A stretch of 64,000 nt of DNA from Pedobacter sandarakinus (GCF_026240095.1 NZ_JAPIVG010000001.1:1054001-1118000), one strand, 5' to 3'. Counted from the stretch's first letter, positions 33,505 through 43,026 are shown. Notes: a model not told the origin generated them from the sequence alone. Made by a program: numbers and translations.

Positions 33505-35013
33505 ATGGATAGAAAAGTTAGAGTAAGATTTGCGCCAAGTCCAACTGGTGGATTGCATTTAGGCGGTGTGCGTACCGCCTTGTTTAATTATTTGTTCGCT
33601 AAAAAAAATAACGGAACGTTTGTTTTGCGTGTAGAAGATACCGATCAGAACCGTTTTGTAGCAGGCGCCGAAGAATACATTGTAGATTGCCTAAACTGGT
33701 GCGGAATTATGCCAGACGAAAGTCCGGGTAACCCAGGTGCTTATGGTCCTTACCGCCAAAGCGAACGCAAGCCGAGTTATAGAAAATTTGCCGAGCAATT
33801 AATTGGCGATGGCTATGCTTATTATGCTTTTGATACGCCAGAGGAACTAGACGCTAAACGTAAGGAAATTTCCAACTTTCAATACGGGCAGGCAACACGT
33901 ATGCAAATGCGCAACTCACTTACGCTAACCATTAGTGAGGTGGAAGATCTTTTGGCAGCAAAAACGCCTCATGTTATCCGTATTAAAGTGCCTGAAGATG
34001 AAATCGTTCATTTTAATGATCTAATCCGCGGCGATGTGAGTTTTGAAACAAGCTTGGTTGATGATAAAGTTTTATTAAAGGCGGATGGCATGCCCACTTA
34101 TCATTTAGCGGTTGTAGTTGACGATAAGGCCATGGAAATTTCTCACGCTTTTCGTGGTGAAGAATGGTTACCATCTGCACCTGTACATATCTTGTTGTGG
34201 AAATATTTGGGTTGGGAAACTGATATGCCGCAATGGGCCCATTTACCATTAATACTAAAACCTGATGGGCACGGAAAATTGAGCAAACGCGATGGCGATC
34301 GCTTAGGTTTTCCAGTTTACGCTATGAATTGGACAGATCCAAAAACCGGAGACATTACCAAAGGGTTCAAGGAAATGGGTTTCATGCCAGATGCTTTCAT
34401 CAATATGCTGGCATTACTAGGTTGGAATGATGGTACCGACCAGGAGTTATTCTCGCTGTTAGAATTGGAAGATAAATTCTCGATAGAAAGGATTAGCAAG
34501 GCTGGTGCAAAGTTCGATTTCGAAAAAGCAAAATGGTATAACCATGAGTGGATCAAACAATCGACCGCAGATACATTACAGCAATTGGTTAGCACTGAAT
34601 TACATAAAGCGAGTATCGAAGCGGGCGACGTACAGTTTTTAAAAACCATAATCGATTTGATAAAAGACAGGTGCACCCTATTGCCAGATTTTGTAGCCCA
34701 AAGCAGTTACTTTTTTGCACCACCGGCTGAATATGATATAAATTCGGTTAAACCCAAATGGACTGCAGAAAAAGCTGCTTTCTTTAATGATTATGCAGAT
34801 AAGCTTAGACTAGTTGATGCCGTAAGCGAGGAAGCTGCTTTTAAAGCCTTAGCAGAAGAAAAGGGTTTCAAGCCTGGAGAACTTATGTTGCCTTTTCGCA
34901 TTATACTGGTTGGTGGCAAGTTTGGTCCTGGTGTTTTTGATATCGCTGTTCTACTGGGCGTAGCGGAGACCAAAGCTAGGATCGAGAAAGCGGTGATGTT
35001 GTTTAATAGCTAA
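33505..35013 (+). CDS. gltX: Glutamate--tRNA ligase
   Basis: 502 residues from the ATG at 33505 (MDRKVRVRFAPSPTGG), the family start; a frame with a TTG at 33436 extends upstream without homology. Class I synthetase motifs: HIGH is GLHLGG (about residues 14-19), KMSKS is KLSKRDGD (about 253-260). The GluRS catalytic core and the C-terminal anticodon-binding helical domain are complete. It charges tRNA-Glu in the cytoplasm. It is monocistronic, ending in a good terminator. Confidence 0.96.
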   Translation: MDRKVRVRFAPSPTGGLHLGGVRTALFNYLFAKKNNGTFVLRVEDTDQNRFVAGAEEYIVDCLNWCGIMPDESPGNPGAYGPYRQSERKPSYRKFAEQLIGDGYAYYAFDTPEELDAKRKEISNFQYGQATRMQMRNSLTLTISEVEDLLAAKTPHVIRIKVPEDEIVHFNDLIRGDVSFETSLVDDKVLLKADGMPTYHLAVVVDDKAMEISHAFRGEEWLPSAPVHILLWKYLGWETDMPQWAHLPLILKPDGHGKLSKRDGDRLGFPVYAMNWTDPKTGDITKGFKEMGFMPDAFINMLALLGWNDGTDQELFSLLELEDKFSIERISKAGAKFDFEKAKWYNHEWIKQSTADTLQQLVSTELHKASIEAGDVQFLKTIIDLIKDRCTLLPDFVAQSSYFFAPPAEYDINSVKPKWTAEKAAFFNDYADKLRLVDAVSEEAAFKALAEEKGFKPGELMLPFRIILVGGKFGPGVFDIAVLLGVAETKARIEKAVMLFNS

Positions 35014-35033
35014 CATTTTATAATGACTATTAC

Positions 35034-35062
35034 AAGCTAGGATATTTATCCTGGCTTTTTTT
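35034..35062 (+). terminator. Intrinsic terminator of gltX
   Basis: AAGCTAGGATA (35034-35044) pairs with TATCCTGGCTT (with one G-T wobble) and is followed by TTTTTTT. Confidence 0.8.
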
Positions 35063-35166
35063 ATGGCTATAAAACCTAAAAGAATAAATCAGGAAAAATA
35101 TTTCTACTTTAGTCTAACAATTGTCCCATGATTATAGTTATCCATTCAGTTTAAAAATTTAGAATT

Positions 35167-36009
35167 ATGCAGTGGTTTGGTAAAGGCAGTAATAATGTAG
35201 AAGATGGTAGAAGTGGAGGTGGCGGCAGAACCGCAATAGGCGGTGGCATCGGAATTATCGTAGTGGTATTGGGTTTAATTTTTGGAAAAGATTTAACCGG
35301 AGTCGTTAGTCAGTTGCCCACAAATGCAGGTACCGAAGAAGTTAAACAAGGCGTCCCGGCCAACGACCCTCAGGCTGTTTTTGTTTCAGGCGTATTGGAG
35401 TCTACAGAACAAGTTTGGGATAAAGAATTTGAAACCATGGGCAAACAATACGAATATCCAAAAATGCGTTTGTTCAGAGAAGGTGTACAAACCGCTTGTG
35501 GTTACGCACAATCTTCAGTTGGGCCATTTTATTGCCCAGGTGATCAGAAAGTGTACATCGATTTATCTTTTTATGATGAATTAAAAAACCGATTTGGTGC
35601 AGCAGGCGACTTCGCTCAGGCCTATGTAATAGCGCATGAAGTTGGTCATCACGTCCAAAATTTATTGGGTATTTCTGAAAAACTAGACCAAGCCCGGGGG
35701 CAGGTTAGTGAAAAAGAATATAACCGTTTATCTGTCAAATTAGAGTTACAGGCAGATTTTTTTGCAGGCTTGTGGGCTCACCACGCACAAAACTTGAAAG
35801 ATTTTAAGTTAGAGGCTGGTGATATTGAAGAGGCTTTAACAGCTGCAAATGCCATTGGCGATGATAAATTACAGAAACAAGCTACCGGAGAAGTACAACC
35901 AGACTCTTTTACCCATGGTACATCTCAACAGCGGATGTACTGGTTTAAGAAAGGCTTCGAAACAGGAGACATCAGTCAGGGCGATACCTTTAACGCCAAC
36001 AATTTGTAA
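35167..36009 (+). CDS. ypfJ: Neutral zinc metallopeptidase (YpfJ family)
   Basis: 280 residues. A Gly-rich N-terminal segment (residues 17-27) leads into one membrane helix (about 26-40); the rest is periplasmic. The zinc motif HEVGHH is at residues 157-162 (His157, Glu158, His161) in YVIAHEVGHHVQN; the third ligand is likely in LQADFFAGLWAHH. CGYAQSSVGPFYCPGD is a family signature with two cysteines. Members of this PF04228 family are putative peptidases without a known substrate. It is monocistronic; no clear promoter match. The length is normal. Confidence 0.9.
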   Translation: MQWFGKGSNNVEDGRSGGGGRTAIGGGIGIIVVVLGLIFGKDLTGVVSQLPTNAGTEEVKQGVPANDPQAVFVSGVLESTEQVWDKEFETMGKQYEYPKMRLFREGVQTACGYAQSSVGPFYCPGDQKVYIDLSFYDELKNRFGAAGDFAQAYVIAHEVGHHVQNLLGISEKLDQARGQVSEKEYNRLSVKLELQADFFAGLWAHHAQNLKDFKLEAGDIEEALTAANAIGDDKLQKQATGEVQPDSFTHGTSQQRMYWFKKGFETGDISQGDTFNANNL

Positions 36010-36034
36010 AAAATTAAAACTTTTTTAAAACCGC

Positions 36035-36071
36035 TTTGTTTGTATACACCTAAGGGATATTTTGTATCCCT
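36035..36071 (+). promoter_or_regulatory. Putative promoter and palindrome ahead of the signalling operon
   Basis: TTTG (36035-36038), 19 bases, TATTTTG (36058-36064), one base short of the -7 consensus. The -7 box lies inside a perfect 7-bp palindrome, AGGGATA (36053-36059) and TATCCCT (36065-36071), with a TTTTG loop and no T tract. This could be an operator or just the end of the metallopeptidase message. Confidence 0.35.
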
Positions 36072-36115
36072 AACCAAACACAATTATCTCAAGCTTCTCA
36101 TTTGTACAATAAAAA

Positions 36116-37249
36116 ATGATCCTTATAGTTGATGATAGGCCTGAAAACCTGATTTCGTTGCAAAAAGTTCTACAAGCACACAATTTTGAGGTTGATACTG
36201 CATCATCAGGAGAAGAGGCGCTAAAAAAAGTCTTAAAAAATAATTATGTGCTCATCATTCTGGATGTTCAAATGCCAGATATGGATGGGTTTGAAGTTGC
36301 CGAAGCCATATCGGGGTTTAGTAAAGCAAAAGACACAGCCATTATCTTCCTATCAGCCGTTAATACAGAACTAAAATTTATTACCAAAGGCTATCTGAGT
36401 GGAGGTTTGGATTACATTACAAAACCAGTAGACATTCATGTACTGCTGCTGAAAATTAAAACCTTTTATCGCATTTATGAGCAAAGCAGGAAACTAAATG
36501 AGGTACAAGAAAAATTATTGGAAGAAATAGAGTACAGAAAGCTAGCCGAGAATAAAAAGGATGAGTTTATCAGTATTGCAAGTCATGAGCTGAAAACGCC
36601 ATTAACAAGTGTAAAAGGATATTTGCAATTGTTGCAACGGAGCTTAACCAAAGACGATAAAATTACCGCACAAAACCACCTTGCCAAAGCAAGTGTACAG
36701 TTAGACAAACTAAACGAACTTATTGTAGACCTTCTTGATATTTCGAAAATTGAGAGTGGCAAAATGAAGTTCAACATGAAGCATTTTTGTGCCGATGAGA
36801 TGGTAAACAATGCCATTGAAATGCTGCAACAGTCCAATCCCGATTTTCAGATTAATAAACTGGGCAAAACAGAAGAAACCATTTATGGTGATGAGATGCG
36901 GTTAGAGCAGGTAGTGATCAACTTTATTACCAACGCCATAAAATATGCACCCGGAACCAACCAGGTAAATGTAACCATTAGCCTAAGGGATGGTAAGCTT
37001 TACCTGGCAGTTAAAGATTTTGGTATCGGAATTTCCAAAGAACAACAAGCTAAAATCTTCGATAAATTTTATCGGGTTGAAGAGCATAGCAATAGATTTA
37101 ACGGACTGGGTATTGGCCTGTACATTTGTGCTGAAATTATTAAAAGGCATGGAGGCTCCATTGGCGTAAATAGTGTTCCGGATGAAGGTTCGGAGTTTTA
37201 TTTCATCGTACCCATTACCGAAGAAGAGATAGCCATCAATCAAGCATAA
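36116..37249 (+). CDS. Hybrid: receiver domain plus histidine kinase (soluble)
   Basis: 377 residues with no membrane segment. Receiver (about 1-118) with phospho-acceptor Asp50 (ILDVQMPDMDG) and Lys104; then HisKA with His157 in SIASHELKTPLTS and HATPase with NFITNAIKYAP, DFGIGIS and GLGIGLYICAEI. The receiver is N-terminal, a RR-HK order used by cytosolic phosphorelay kinases that are themselves activated by phosphorylation. It is the first gene of a six-gene operon; the next gene starts 18 bases after its stop. Confidence 0.93.
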   Translation: MILIVDDRPENLISLQKVLQAHNFEVDTASSGEEALKKVLKNNYVLIILDVQMPDMDGFEVAEAISGFSKAKDTAIIFLSAVNTELKFITKGYLSGGLDYITKPVDIHVLLLKIKTFYRIYEQSRKLNEVQEKLLEEIEYRKLAENKKDEFISIASHELKTPLTSVKGYLQLLQRSLTKDDKITAQNHLAKASVQLDKLNELIVDLLDISKIESGKMKFNMKHFCADEMVNNAIEMLQQSNPDFQINKLGKTEETIYGDEMRLEQVVINFITNAIKYAPGTNQVNVTISLRDGKLYLAVKDFGIGISKEQQAKIFDKFYRVEEHSNRFNGLGIGLYICAEIIKRHGGSIGVNSVPDEGSEFYFIVPITEEEIAINQA

Positions 37250-37267
37250 TATCCCTAAAAAATATTA

Positions 37268-40200
37268 ATGAAAACAACACTAAAAAATAATTTGCGTTTG
37301 GGCTTAGGCTTATCGCTAATTATTCTCATTATCAGCTCGCTTGCCTCTTATGTAAGCATCACTAACTTAATAAAAAGTACAGAACTTGTAAAGCATAGCG
37401 ATGAAGTTATTCTTAAGGCTGAAAAAGTAATTTCTACGCTTAAGGATGCGGAAACCGGGCAAAGGGGATTTCTTTTAACGGGTAATAAATTGTTTTTAAC
37501 ACCCTATAACGGTGCAACAGAGTTGGCCCTAAAAACTTTAGACAGTGTATCGGCTTTAACCCGCGATAATCCTGCACAGCAAAAAAATGCCAGTCAACTT
37601 AAAGAAGTATTGGTTAAACGGTTCGGTATTATCACTTCCACCATTGAAATTAAATCGCTGGGCGGAATGATAGATCCAACAGTATTAATTCAGGGAAAAA
37701 CCTACATGGATCAGGCTCGTGCAGCTGTTAATGCCATTGTAAAGGAAGAAAAGCGCCTGTTAGAAGAACGTACGGCGGCCTTAAATAAACTCATATCTTA
37801 CACGCCGATACTTATTTTAATCGCAGCCTTTCTGGCTATTCTTATCACCCTTTTCTTCTATAGAAAGGTGTCTGTAGATTTTGATGAACGCGTAAAACTT
37901 CAGCAAGAAATTGAAGATAAAAAGCTGGAAATGGAAAAACGCATTACGGCTATCAAAGAAATTGCTTATCAGATTTCGAAAGGTAATTACGGCGTTACGC
38001 TTGATAGCCAATCGAGAGACGATATCGGAGAACTATCCGGATCGTTGAACGCCATGTCCTTATCACTGAAAAAATCTTTTGATACGTTAGCCGATAATGA
38101 GTGGTTGCAAACAGGTGTTGCCAATTTAAATGTGAAAATGGTAGGTGAAAAAGATGTTTTTCACCTTGCTGATGATATTATTGAATTTTTGGTAACCTAT
38201 ACCAAAAGCCAAATTGGCGCCATTTATTTATTTAAAGATGATGGATACCTGCATTTAAAAGGAAAGTTCGCTTTAGAAGGACAGAATTTATCGCCGGTAT
38301 TAGAATTAGGACAAGGTTTAGTTGGCCAGGCAGTTAAATCGGGGAAAACTATTATTATTGATGATGTACCGCAAAACGGTTTAACCATTACCCATGCAAC
38401 CGGAAATATAAAACCCGCTCAATTGGTGGTAATGCCGATAGTTAGAAACGGCATTTCTATTGGAGGGTTAGAGATGGGCGCTGTTAGAGCACTTACAGAT
38501 CTACAACTTCATTTCTTGAATTTGGTTATTTCTGATGTGGGTACTGCCCTTTTGGGTGCACAGAATAGGCTTAAGTTGCAGCAACTGTTAGAAGAAACGC
38601 AGGCGCAATCTGAAGAATTACAAGTGCAACATAACGAGCTCGAGGGAATGAATGCGGAGCTTGAAGCTCAAGCACAGAAGCTACAGGCTTCTGAAGAAGA
38701 ACTTCGTGTACAGCAAGAAGAGTTGCTGCAAAGTAACCAGGAGCTAGAAGAGCGAAGTAGTTTATTGGAAGAAAAAAATGAACTTATTGAAGAAAGAAAT
38801 GTCGAAATTCAACAGAAAGCCGAAGCACTTGAACTAAGCACCAGATATAAGTCGGAATTTTTGGCAAACATGTCTCACGAATTGCGCACACCGCTAAATT
38901 CCATTTTGTTACTGTCTAGATTAATGGCAGAAAATGAGGATATGGATAAAGAGCACCAGGAATACGCTGAAGTAATTCAGAGCTCGGGCCAGGGTCTACT
39001 TAGTTTAATCGATGAAATTCTCGACCTATCGAAAATAGAGGCGGGTAAGATGGAGCTTGACAGAACCAATGTTAAGATTAGCGATATCGCATTAAATATG
39101 CGTTCATTATTTAATCCATTAGCGAAAGATAAAAACCTGGAGTTGATTATCGCGAAAGGGGATGATGTACCCGAATATTTTCATACTGATAACATGCGGT
39201 TGGAACAAATCCTGAAGAATTTGCTATCCAATGCGCTGAAATTTACTTCAAAAGGTTCAGTAAAATTTGATATCACTAAAGATGAGAAGCTTAAAGCCCT
39301 CATATTTAAGGTTACCGATACGGGTGTTGGTATCGCACCAGATAAGCAGGCAATGGTTTTTGAAGCGTTCCAACAAGCGGATGGATCTACGCGTAGGAAA
39401 TTTGGTGGTACCGGTTTGGGCTTATCTATCAGCAGAGAATTAGCTAAACTATTGGGTGGATACATCGATCTAAAAAGTAAAGAAGGTGAAGGAAGTGTGT
39501 TTACCTTAACACTGCCGATAGATAAGAACAAAAGTTTGGAAAACGGGGCAGATCCAGAGGAGAAACCCATCACAATAGTTGCCGAACCGGTGGCAAAAGT
39601 GAGCCCATTAACTGTTACCAACATTCCACAAGAAATCGAGGATGATCGGGATAACATCACTGCCGATGATAAGGTGATTTTAATTGTTGAAGACGATACG
39701 CCCTTTGCAAAAACGTTATTAGATTTTACACGTAAAAGAAACTATAAGGGCCTTGTGGCTGTACGTGGAGATGTTGGCATTGAAATGGCAAAAACCTTTA
39801 AGCCACTGGCTATCCTTCTGGATATACAGTTGCCAGTTAAGGATGGTTGGCAGGTTATGGAAGAGCTTAAGGCCGATCCAGGCACCCGGCCAATTCCTGT
39901 ACACATCATGTCGTCTTTGCAGGTAAAAAAAGAAAGTTTGCTAAAAGGAGCAATCGACTTTATTAACAAGCCCTTTGCTTTCGAGCACATGCAAGAGATT
40001 TTTGCGAAACTGGAACATGCCCTTAGCAGGCATCCAAAGAAGGTGCTCATTGTAGAAGAAAACGAACAGCATGCCAAAGCGCTCAGCTATTTTTTAAGCA
40101 ACTTTAATATCCAGACCGAAATTGTAAACCAGGTTAATGAAAGTGTTTCTGCGTTGCACAGGCCAGAAGTTAACTGTGTTATTTTAGATATGGGGATTCC

Positions 40201-40852
40201 TGATAAACATGCTTATGAAACGTTAGAAGTGGTTAAGAAAACCCCGGGGTTAGAAAACCTACCTATCATTATCTTCACTGGAAAGAACCTTTCTAAAGGT
40301 GAAGAAAACAGAATTAAGCAATACGCAGATTCGATCGTTGTTAAAACTGCGCACTCTTACCAAAGAATTTTAGATGAAGCTGGTCTATTTCTTCACCTTG
40401 TAGAAGAGAAAAGCAAAGACAAACCCAAGGTTTCTAAGAAATTTTCTGAACTGCAGGATGTGCTTAAAGGTAAAACAGTACTGGTGGCAGATGACGATGT
40501 AAGGAATATCTTTTCGCTAACAAAAATGTTAGAGCAACATCAAATGAAAGTTCTTGCAGCAACAGATGGTAAAGAAGCATTAAAGTTGCTAGATGAGCAA
40601 GCAAAAGTTGATGTTGTACTCATGGACATGATGATGCCTGAACTGGACGGATACGAGACGACGACTGCGATAAGGCAAAACCCCAAATATCGATCGCTTC
40701 CTATACTGGCAGTAACCGCCAAAGCCATGATGGGCGATCGCGAAAAATGTATCGCAGCAGGAGCATCAGATTACATTAGCAAGCCGGTAGATATGGATCA
40801 GCTGGTGTCGCTGCTACGCGTTTGGTTATACGAAAATCACTATAAATCTTAG
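37268..40852 (+). CDS. Large CHASE3-HAMP-GAF hybrid histidine kinase with three receivers
   Basis: 1194 residues. TM1 about 10-30; CHASE3 sensor about 35-172 with the KDAETGQRGFLLTG motif; TM2 about 178-198; HAMP about 200-275; GAF about 290-430; a long coiled coil (about 435-525, Gln/Glu rich); HisKA with His537 (NMSHELRTPLNS); HATPase about 640-755; then three receivers with acceptors Asp852 (LLDIQLPVKDG), Asp974 (LDMGIPDKHA) and Asp1120 (LMDMMMPELDG). It senses an unknown periplasmic or cytoplasmic cue and probably relays phosphate in cis. It is the core of the operon with the following receiver, CheR, CheB and receiver genes. Confidence 0.94.
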   Translation: MKTTLKNNLRLGLGLSLIILIISSLASYVSITNLIKSTELVKHSDEVILKAEKVISTLKDAETGQRGFLLTGNKLFLTPYNGATELALKTLDSVSALTRDNPAQQKNASQLKEVLVKRFGIITSTIEIKSLGGMIDPTVLIQGKTYMDQARAAVNAIVKEEKRLLEERTAALNKLISYTPILILIAAFLAILITLFFYRKVSVDFDERVKLQQEIEDKKLEMEKRITAIKEIAYQISKGNYGVTLDSQSRDDIGELSGSLNAMSLSLKKSFDTLADNEWLQTGVANLNVKMVGEKDVFHLADDIIEFLVTYTKSQIGAIYLFKDDGYLHLKGKFALEGQNLSPVLELGQGLVGQAVKSGKTIIIDDVPQNGLTITHATGNIKPAQLVVMPIVRNGISIGGLEMGAVRALTDLQLHFLNLVISDVGTALLGAQNRLKLQQLLEETQAQSEELQVQHNELEGMNAELEAQAQKLQASEEELRVQQEELLQSNQELEERSSLLEEKNELIEERNVEIQQKAEALELSTRYKSEFLANMSHELRTPLNSILLLSRLMAENEDMDKEHQEYAEVIQSSGQGLLSLIDEILDLSKIEAGKMELDRTNVKISDIALNMRSLFNPLAKDKNLELIIAKGDDVPEYFHTDNMRLEQILKNLLSNALKFTSKGSVKFDITKDEKLKALIFKVTDTGVGIAPDKQAMVFEAFQQADGSTRRKFGGTGLGLSISRELAKLLGGYIDLKSKEGEGSVFTLTLPIDKNKSLENGADPEEKPITIVAEPVAKVSPLTVTNIPQEIEDDRDNITADDKVILIVEDDTPFAKTLLDFTRKRNYKGLVAVRGDVGIEMAKTFKPLAILLDIQLPVKDGWQVMEELKADPGTRPIPVHIMSSLQVKKESLLKGAIDFINKPFAFEHMQEIFAKLEHALSRHPKKVLIVEENEQHAKALSYFLSNFNIQTEIVNQVNESVSALHRPEVNCVILDMGIPDKHAYETLEVVKKTPGLENLPIIIFTGKNLSKGEENRIKQYADSIVVKTAHSYQRILDEAGLFLHLVEEKSKDKPKVSKKFSELQDVLKGKTVLVADDDVRNIFSLTKMLEQHQMKVLAATDGKEALKLLDEQAKVDVVLMDMMMPELDGYETTTAIRQNPKYRSLPILAVTAKAMMGDREKCIAAGASDYISKPVDMDQLVSLLRVWLYENHYKS

Positions 40853-40867
40853 CCCATTTTATTTTAT

Positions 40868-41239
40868 ATGCCTCAAAAATTAATTCTTATAATTGATGAT
40901 GATAACCGAAACATTTTCGCTTTAAAAGCTGTTCTAAAGGCGAAAGGTTTTGAATGTTTATCTGCAATTAGTGCCCGCGATGGTTTTTCTATTATGGAAG
41001 AAAAGGAAAAAGTCGACGTGGTATTAATGGATATGATGATGCCAGACATGGATGGTTACCAAGCCATGGCAGCGATGAAAAAATCGCCAAAAATGCAGAA
41101 TATTCCTGTACTTGCCGTAACGGCACAAGCCATGGTTGGCGATAAAGAACGCTGCCTGAGTGCAGGTGCTTCCGGTTATGTATCTAAGCCTATTAATGTA
41201 GATGAATTATTGGTTCAAATTGAAGAAGTAACAGCATAA
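40868..41239 (+). CDS. Single-domain response regulator
   Basis: 123 residues, one receiver domain with acidic pair DDD (10-12), phospho-acceptor Asp55 in VLMDMMMPDMDG, Thr/Ala switch VTAQAMVG and Lys in SKPINVDE. It is very similar in style to the third receiver of the preceding hybrid kinase, which suggests duplication. No output domain, so it acts as a phosphate shuttle or sink. It starts 15 bases after the kinase stop. Confidence 0.94.
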   Translation: MPQKLILIIDDDNRNIFALKAVLKAKGFECLSAISARDGFSIMEEKEKVDVVLMDMMMPDMDGYQAMAAMKKSPKMQNIPVLAVTAQAMVGDKERCLSAGASGYVSKPINVDELLVQIEEVTA

Positions 41240-41240
41240 A

Positions 41241-42059
41241 GTGATAATCGATGCCATTGATAATGAACAGGTAACAACGCTCCTAAACGACGTGCTGGAA
41301 GTGCATGGTTACGACTTTCTGGAGTATTCTGAAGCATCTATCAAACGACGAATTTTACGTTTGTATATGCTCGATAATTTTGTAAGTTTCGCTGAATTTA
41401 GATACGCAATCAGAAATGATAAGGCGTATTTTAAGCGGTTCTTAGAAGAAATCACGGTCAATGTTACAGAAATGTTTCGCGATCCGACTTTCTATTCTTC
41501 ATTGAGAAACGATGTTTTACCAGTGTTGGGTACCTACCCGTTCATCAGAATTTGGGTGGCAGGTTGCTCTACGGGAGAAGAAGCATATTCTTTAGCTATT
41601 GTTTTAAAGGAGTTAAATTTGCTCCACAAATCACTTATTTACGCTACCGATATCAATCCCTCGGTTCTAGAAAAAGCCAAAAGAGGCATGTTCCCTTTAC
41701 ATTATCTAAAGGGATATTCAGAAAACTACGTTCAAGCGGGCGGCACAAAAGATTTCTCTTCATATTATGCTGCAAACTATTCTCTTGCAAAGTTTGATGA
41801 ATCATTAAGTAGCAAAATGATTTTTTCTACCCATAACCTGGTGTCTGATCATTCTTTTAATGAATTCCAGCTGATTCTGTGCCGCAATGTTTTAATCTAT
41901 TTCGATAAAGAATTGCAACACAAGGTTTTCCATCTTTTTGATAGCAGCTTAGAAAAATTAGGCTATTTAGCATTAGGCAGTAAAGAAAGCTTAGATTTTT
42001 GGAGCAACGCCAAATACTATAAACGCATTAAAAGCGAAAAGATATGGCGGAAGATTTAG
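41241..42059 (+). CDS. cheR: CheR-type methyltransferase
   Basis: 272 residues translated from a GTG at 41241, two bases after the previous stop; the family N-terminal helix starts within a few residues of it (VTTLLNDVLEVHGYDFLEYS), and no suitable ATG exists. The SAM-binding motif is IWVAGCSTGEEAYSLAI and the later motif is QLILCRNVLIYF. CheR methylates glutamates of chemoreceptors; no receptor, CheA or CheW gene is nearby, so in this operon it more likely acts on a different protein. It overlaps the cheB start by 16 bases. Confidence 0.92.
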   Translation: MIIDAIDNEQVTTLLNDVLEVHGYDFLEYSEASIKRRILRLYMLDNFVSFAEFRYAIRNDKAYFKRFLEEITVNVTEMFRDPTFYSSLRNDVLPVLGTYPFIRIWVAGCSTGEEAYSLAIVLKELNLLHKSLIYATDINPSVLEKAKRGMFPLHYLKGYSENYVQAGGTKDFSSYYAANYSLAKFDESLSSKMIFSTHNLVSDHSFNEFQLILCRNVLIYFDKELQHKVFHLFDSSLEKLGYLALGSKESLDFWSNAKYYKRIKSEKIWRKI

Positions 42060-42637
42060 CATTTGGAAAGTGTGGAGCACTCGTAATTGGAGGCTCAGCA
42101 GGGAGTTTAGATGTGCTTCTGGAAATGTTTCCGAACCTAGATAAAAACATTAACTTTCCAATCATCGTAGTTACGCATCGAAAAGCAGGTAATGATTCAT
42201 TATTGAGCGATCTTTTACAAGGCAGAACACCTTTAAAAGTGATGGAAGCTGAAGAGAAAGTTGCTTTGAAACCAGGTTGTGTATACATCGCACCAGCAGA
42301 TTACCACTTGTTGGTAGAGCAAAACCATACCATTTCGTTAGATTATTCAGAAAAAATAAATTACTCACGGCCTTCAATAGACGTAACCTTCCAATCAGCA
42401 GCAGAGGTGTTTAAGGAACAATTGGTGTGCATTTTGCTTTCGGGGTCTAATGCAGATGGTGTAGAAGGATTAAAAATGGTAAACAAATATGGGGGTTTGG
42501 TGGTTATACAAAACCCGGATACCGCCATTATGCCTTACATGCCGCAACAAGCAATTGAGCATGTTAAAGTTCACATTTCGGTAGACAGTTTTAAGATGGC
42601 CGGTTTTGTAAATAAATTAATTAAAAATAGTTATTAA
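42044..42637 (+). CDS. cheB: CheB-type methylesterase, catalytic domain only
   Basis: 197 residues. Only the CheB_methylest domain is present: Ser18 in VIGGSAGS, His45 in VVTHRKAG and Asp138 in LLSGSNADGVEG form the Ser-His-Asp triad. The N-terminal receiver that normally inhibits and regulates CheB is missing, so control must come through a separate receiver, such as the one encoded 23 bases downstream. It overlaps cheR by 16 bases. It should hydrolyse glutamyl methyl esters or deamidate glutamine. Confidence 0.92.
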   Translation: MAEDLAFGKCGALVIGGSAGSLDVLLEMFPNLDKNINFPIIVVTHRKAGNDSLLSDLLQGRTPLKVMEAEEKVALKPGCVYIAPADYHLLVEQNHTISLDYSEKINYSRPSIDVTFQSAAEVFKEQLVCILLSGSNADGVEGLKMVNKYGGLVVIQNPDTAIMPYMPQQAIEHVKVHISVDSFKMAGFVNKLIKNSY

Positions 42638-42660
42638 ATTTGCCTTTGGGAGATAGACTT

Positions 42661-43026
42661 ATGGCCGATGTGAAAAAAGTTTTCGTTTTTGATGATAACA
42701 GGGATATTTTAGACCTCTGCACTTTCATTCTGGAAGATGCTGGTTATGAAATTAAAACATCAGAAAGTGCCAATGAAATCGAAGATCAGGTTTCTGCTTA
42801 TATGCCCGACCTTATTTTTATGGACAATTGGCTGCCAGACTTGGGCGGAATCCAGGCTACCAGGGCCATTAAAAGCAATCCCCATTTAAAGCACATCCCT
42901 GTAATCTACTTTTCTGCTAATAATGATATCTCATCACTCGCCGATCAGGCCGGTGCAGACAGCTACCTTTCTAAACCTTTTGACATTGCGGCCCTAGAAG
43001 ATATCGTAAAAAAACACTTAAGTTAG
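42661..43026 (+). CDS. Single-domain response regulator (end of signalling operon)
   Basis: 121 residues from the ATG at 42661 (MADVKKVFVFDDN); a TTG at 42640 would extend the frame. Phospho-acceptor Asp55 is in IFMDNWLPDLGG, and the conserved Lys is in LSKPFD. The sequence differs from the receiver at 40868 (NWLPDLGG in place of MMMPDMDG), so it has its own partner specificity. A TAAATTTG box overlaps the cheB stop and could provide an internal promoter. Its stop codon overlaps that of the convergent DUF3137 gene by four bases. Confidence 0.9.
   Translation: MADVKKVFVFDDNRDILDLCTFILEDAGYEIKTSESANEIEDQVSAYMPDLIFMDNWLPDLGGIQATRAIKSNPHLKHIPVIYFSANNDISSLADQAGADSYLSKPFDIAALEDIVKKHLS

Noticed and set aside
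41241..42637. Chemotaxis cluster based on cheR and cheB
   Set aside because: There is no receptor, CheA, CheW or CheY-flagellar context, and the operon is led by hybrid kinases.
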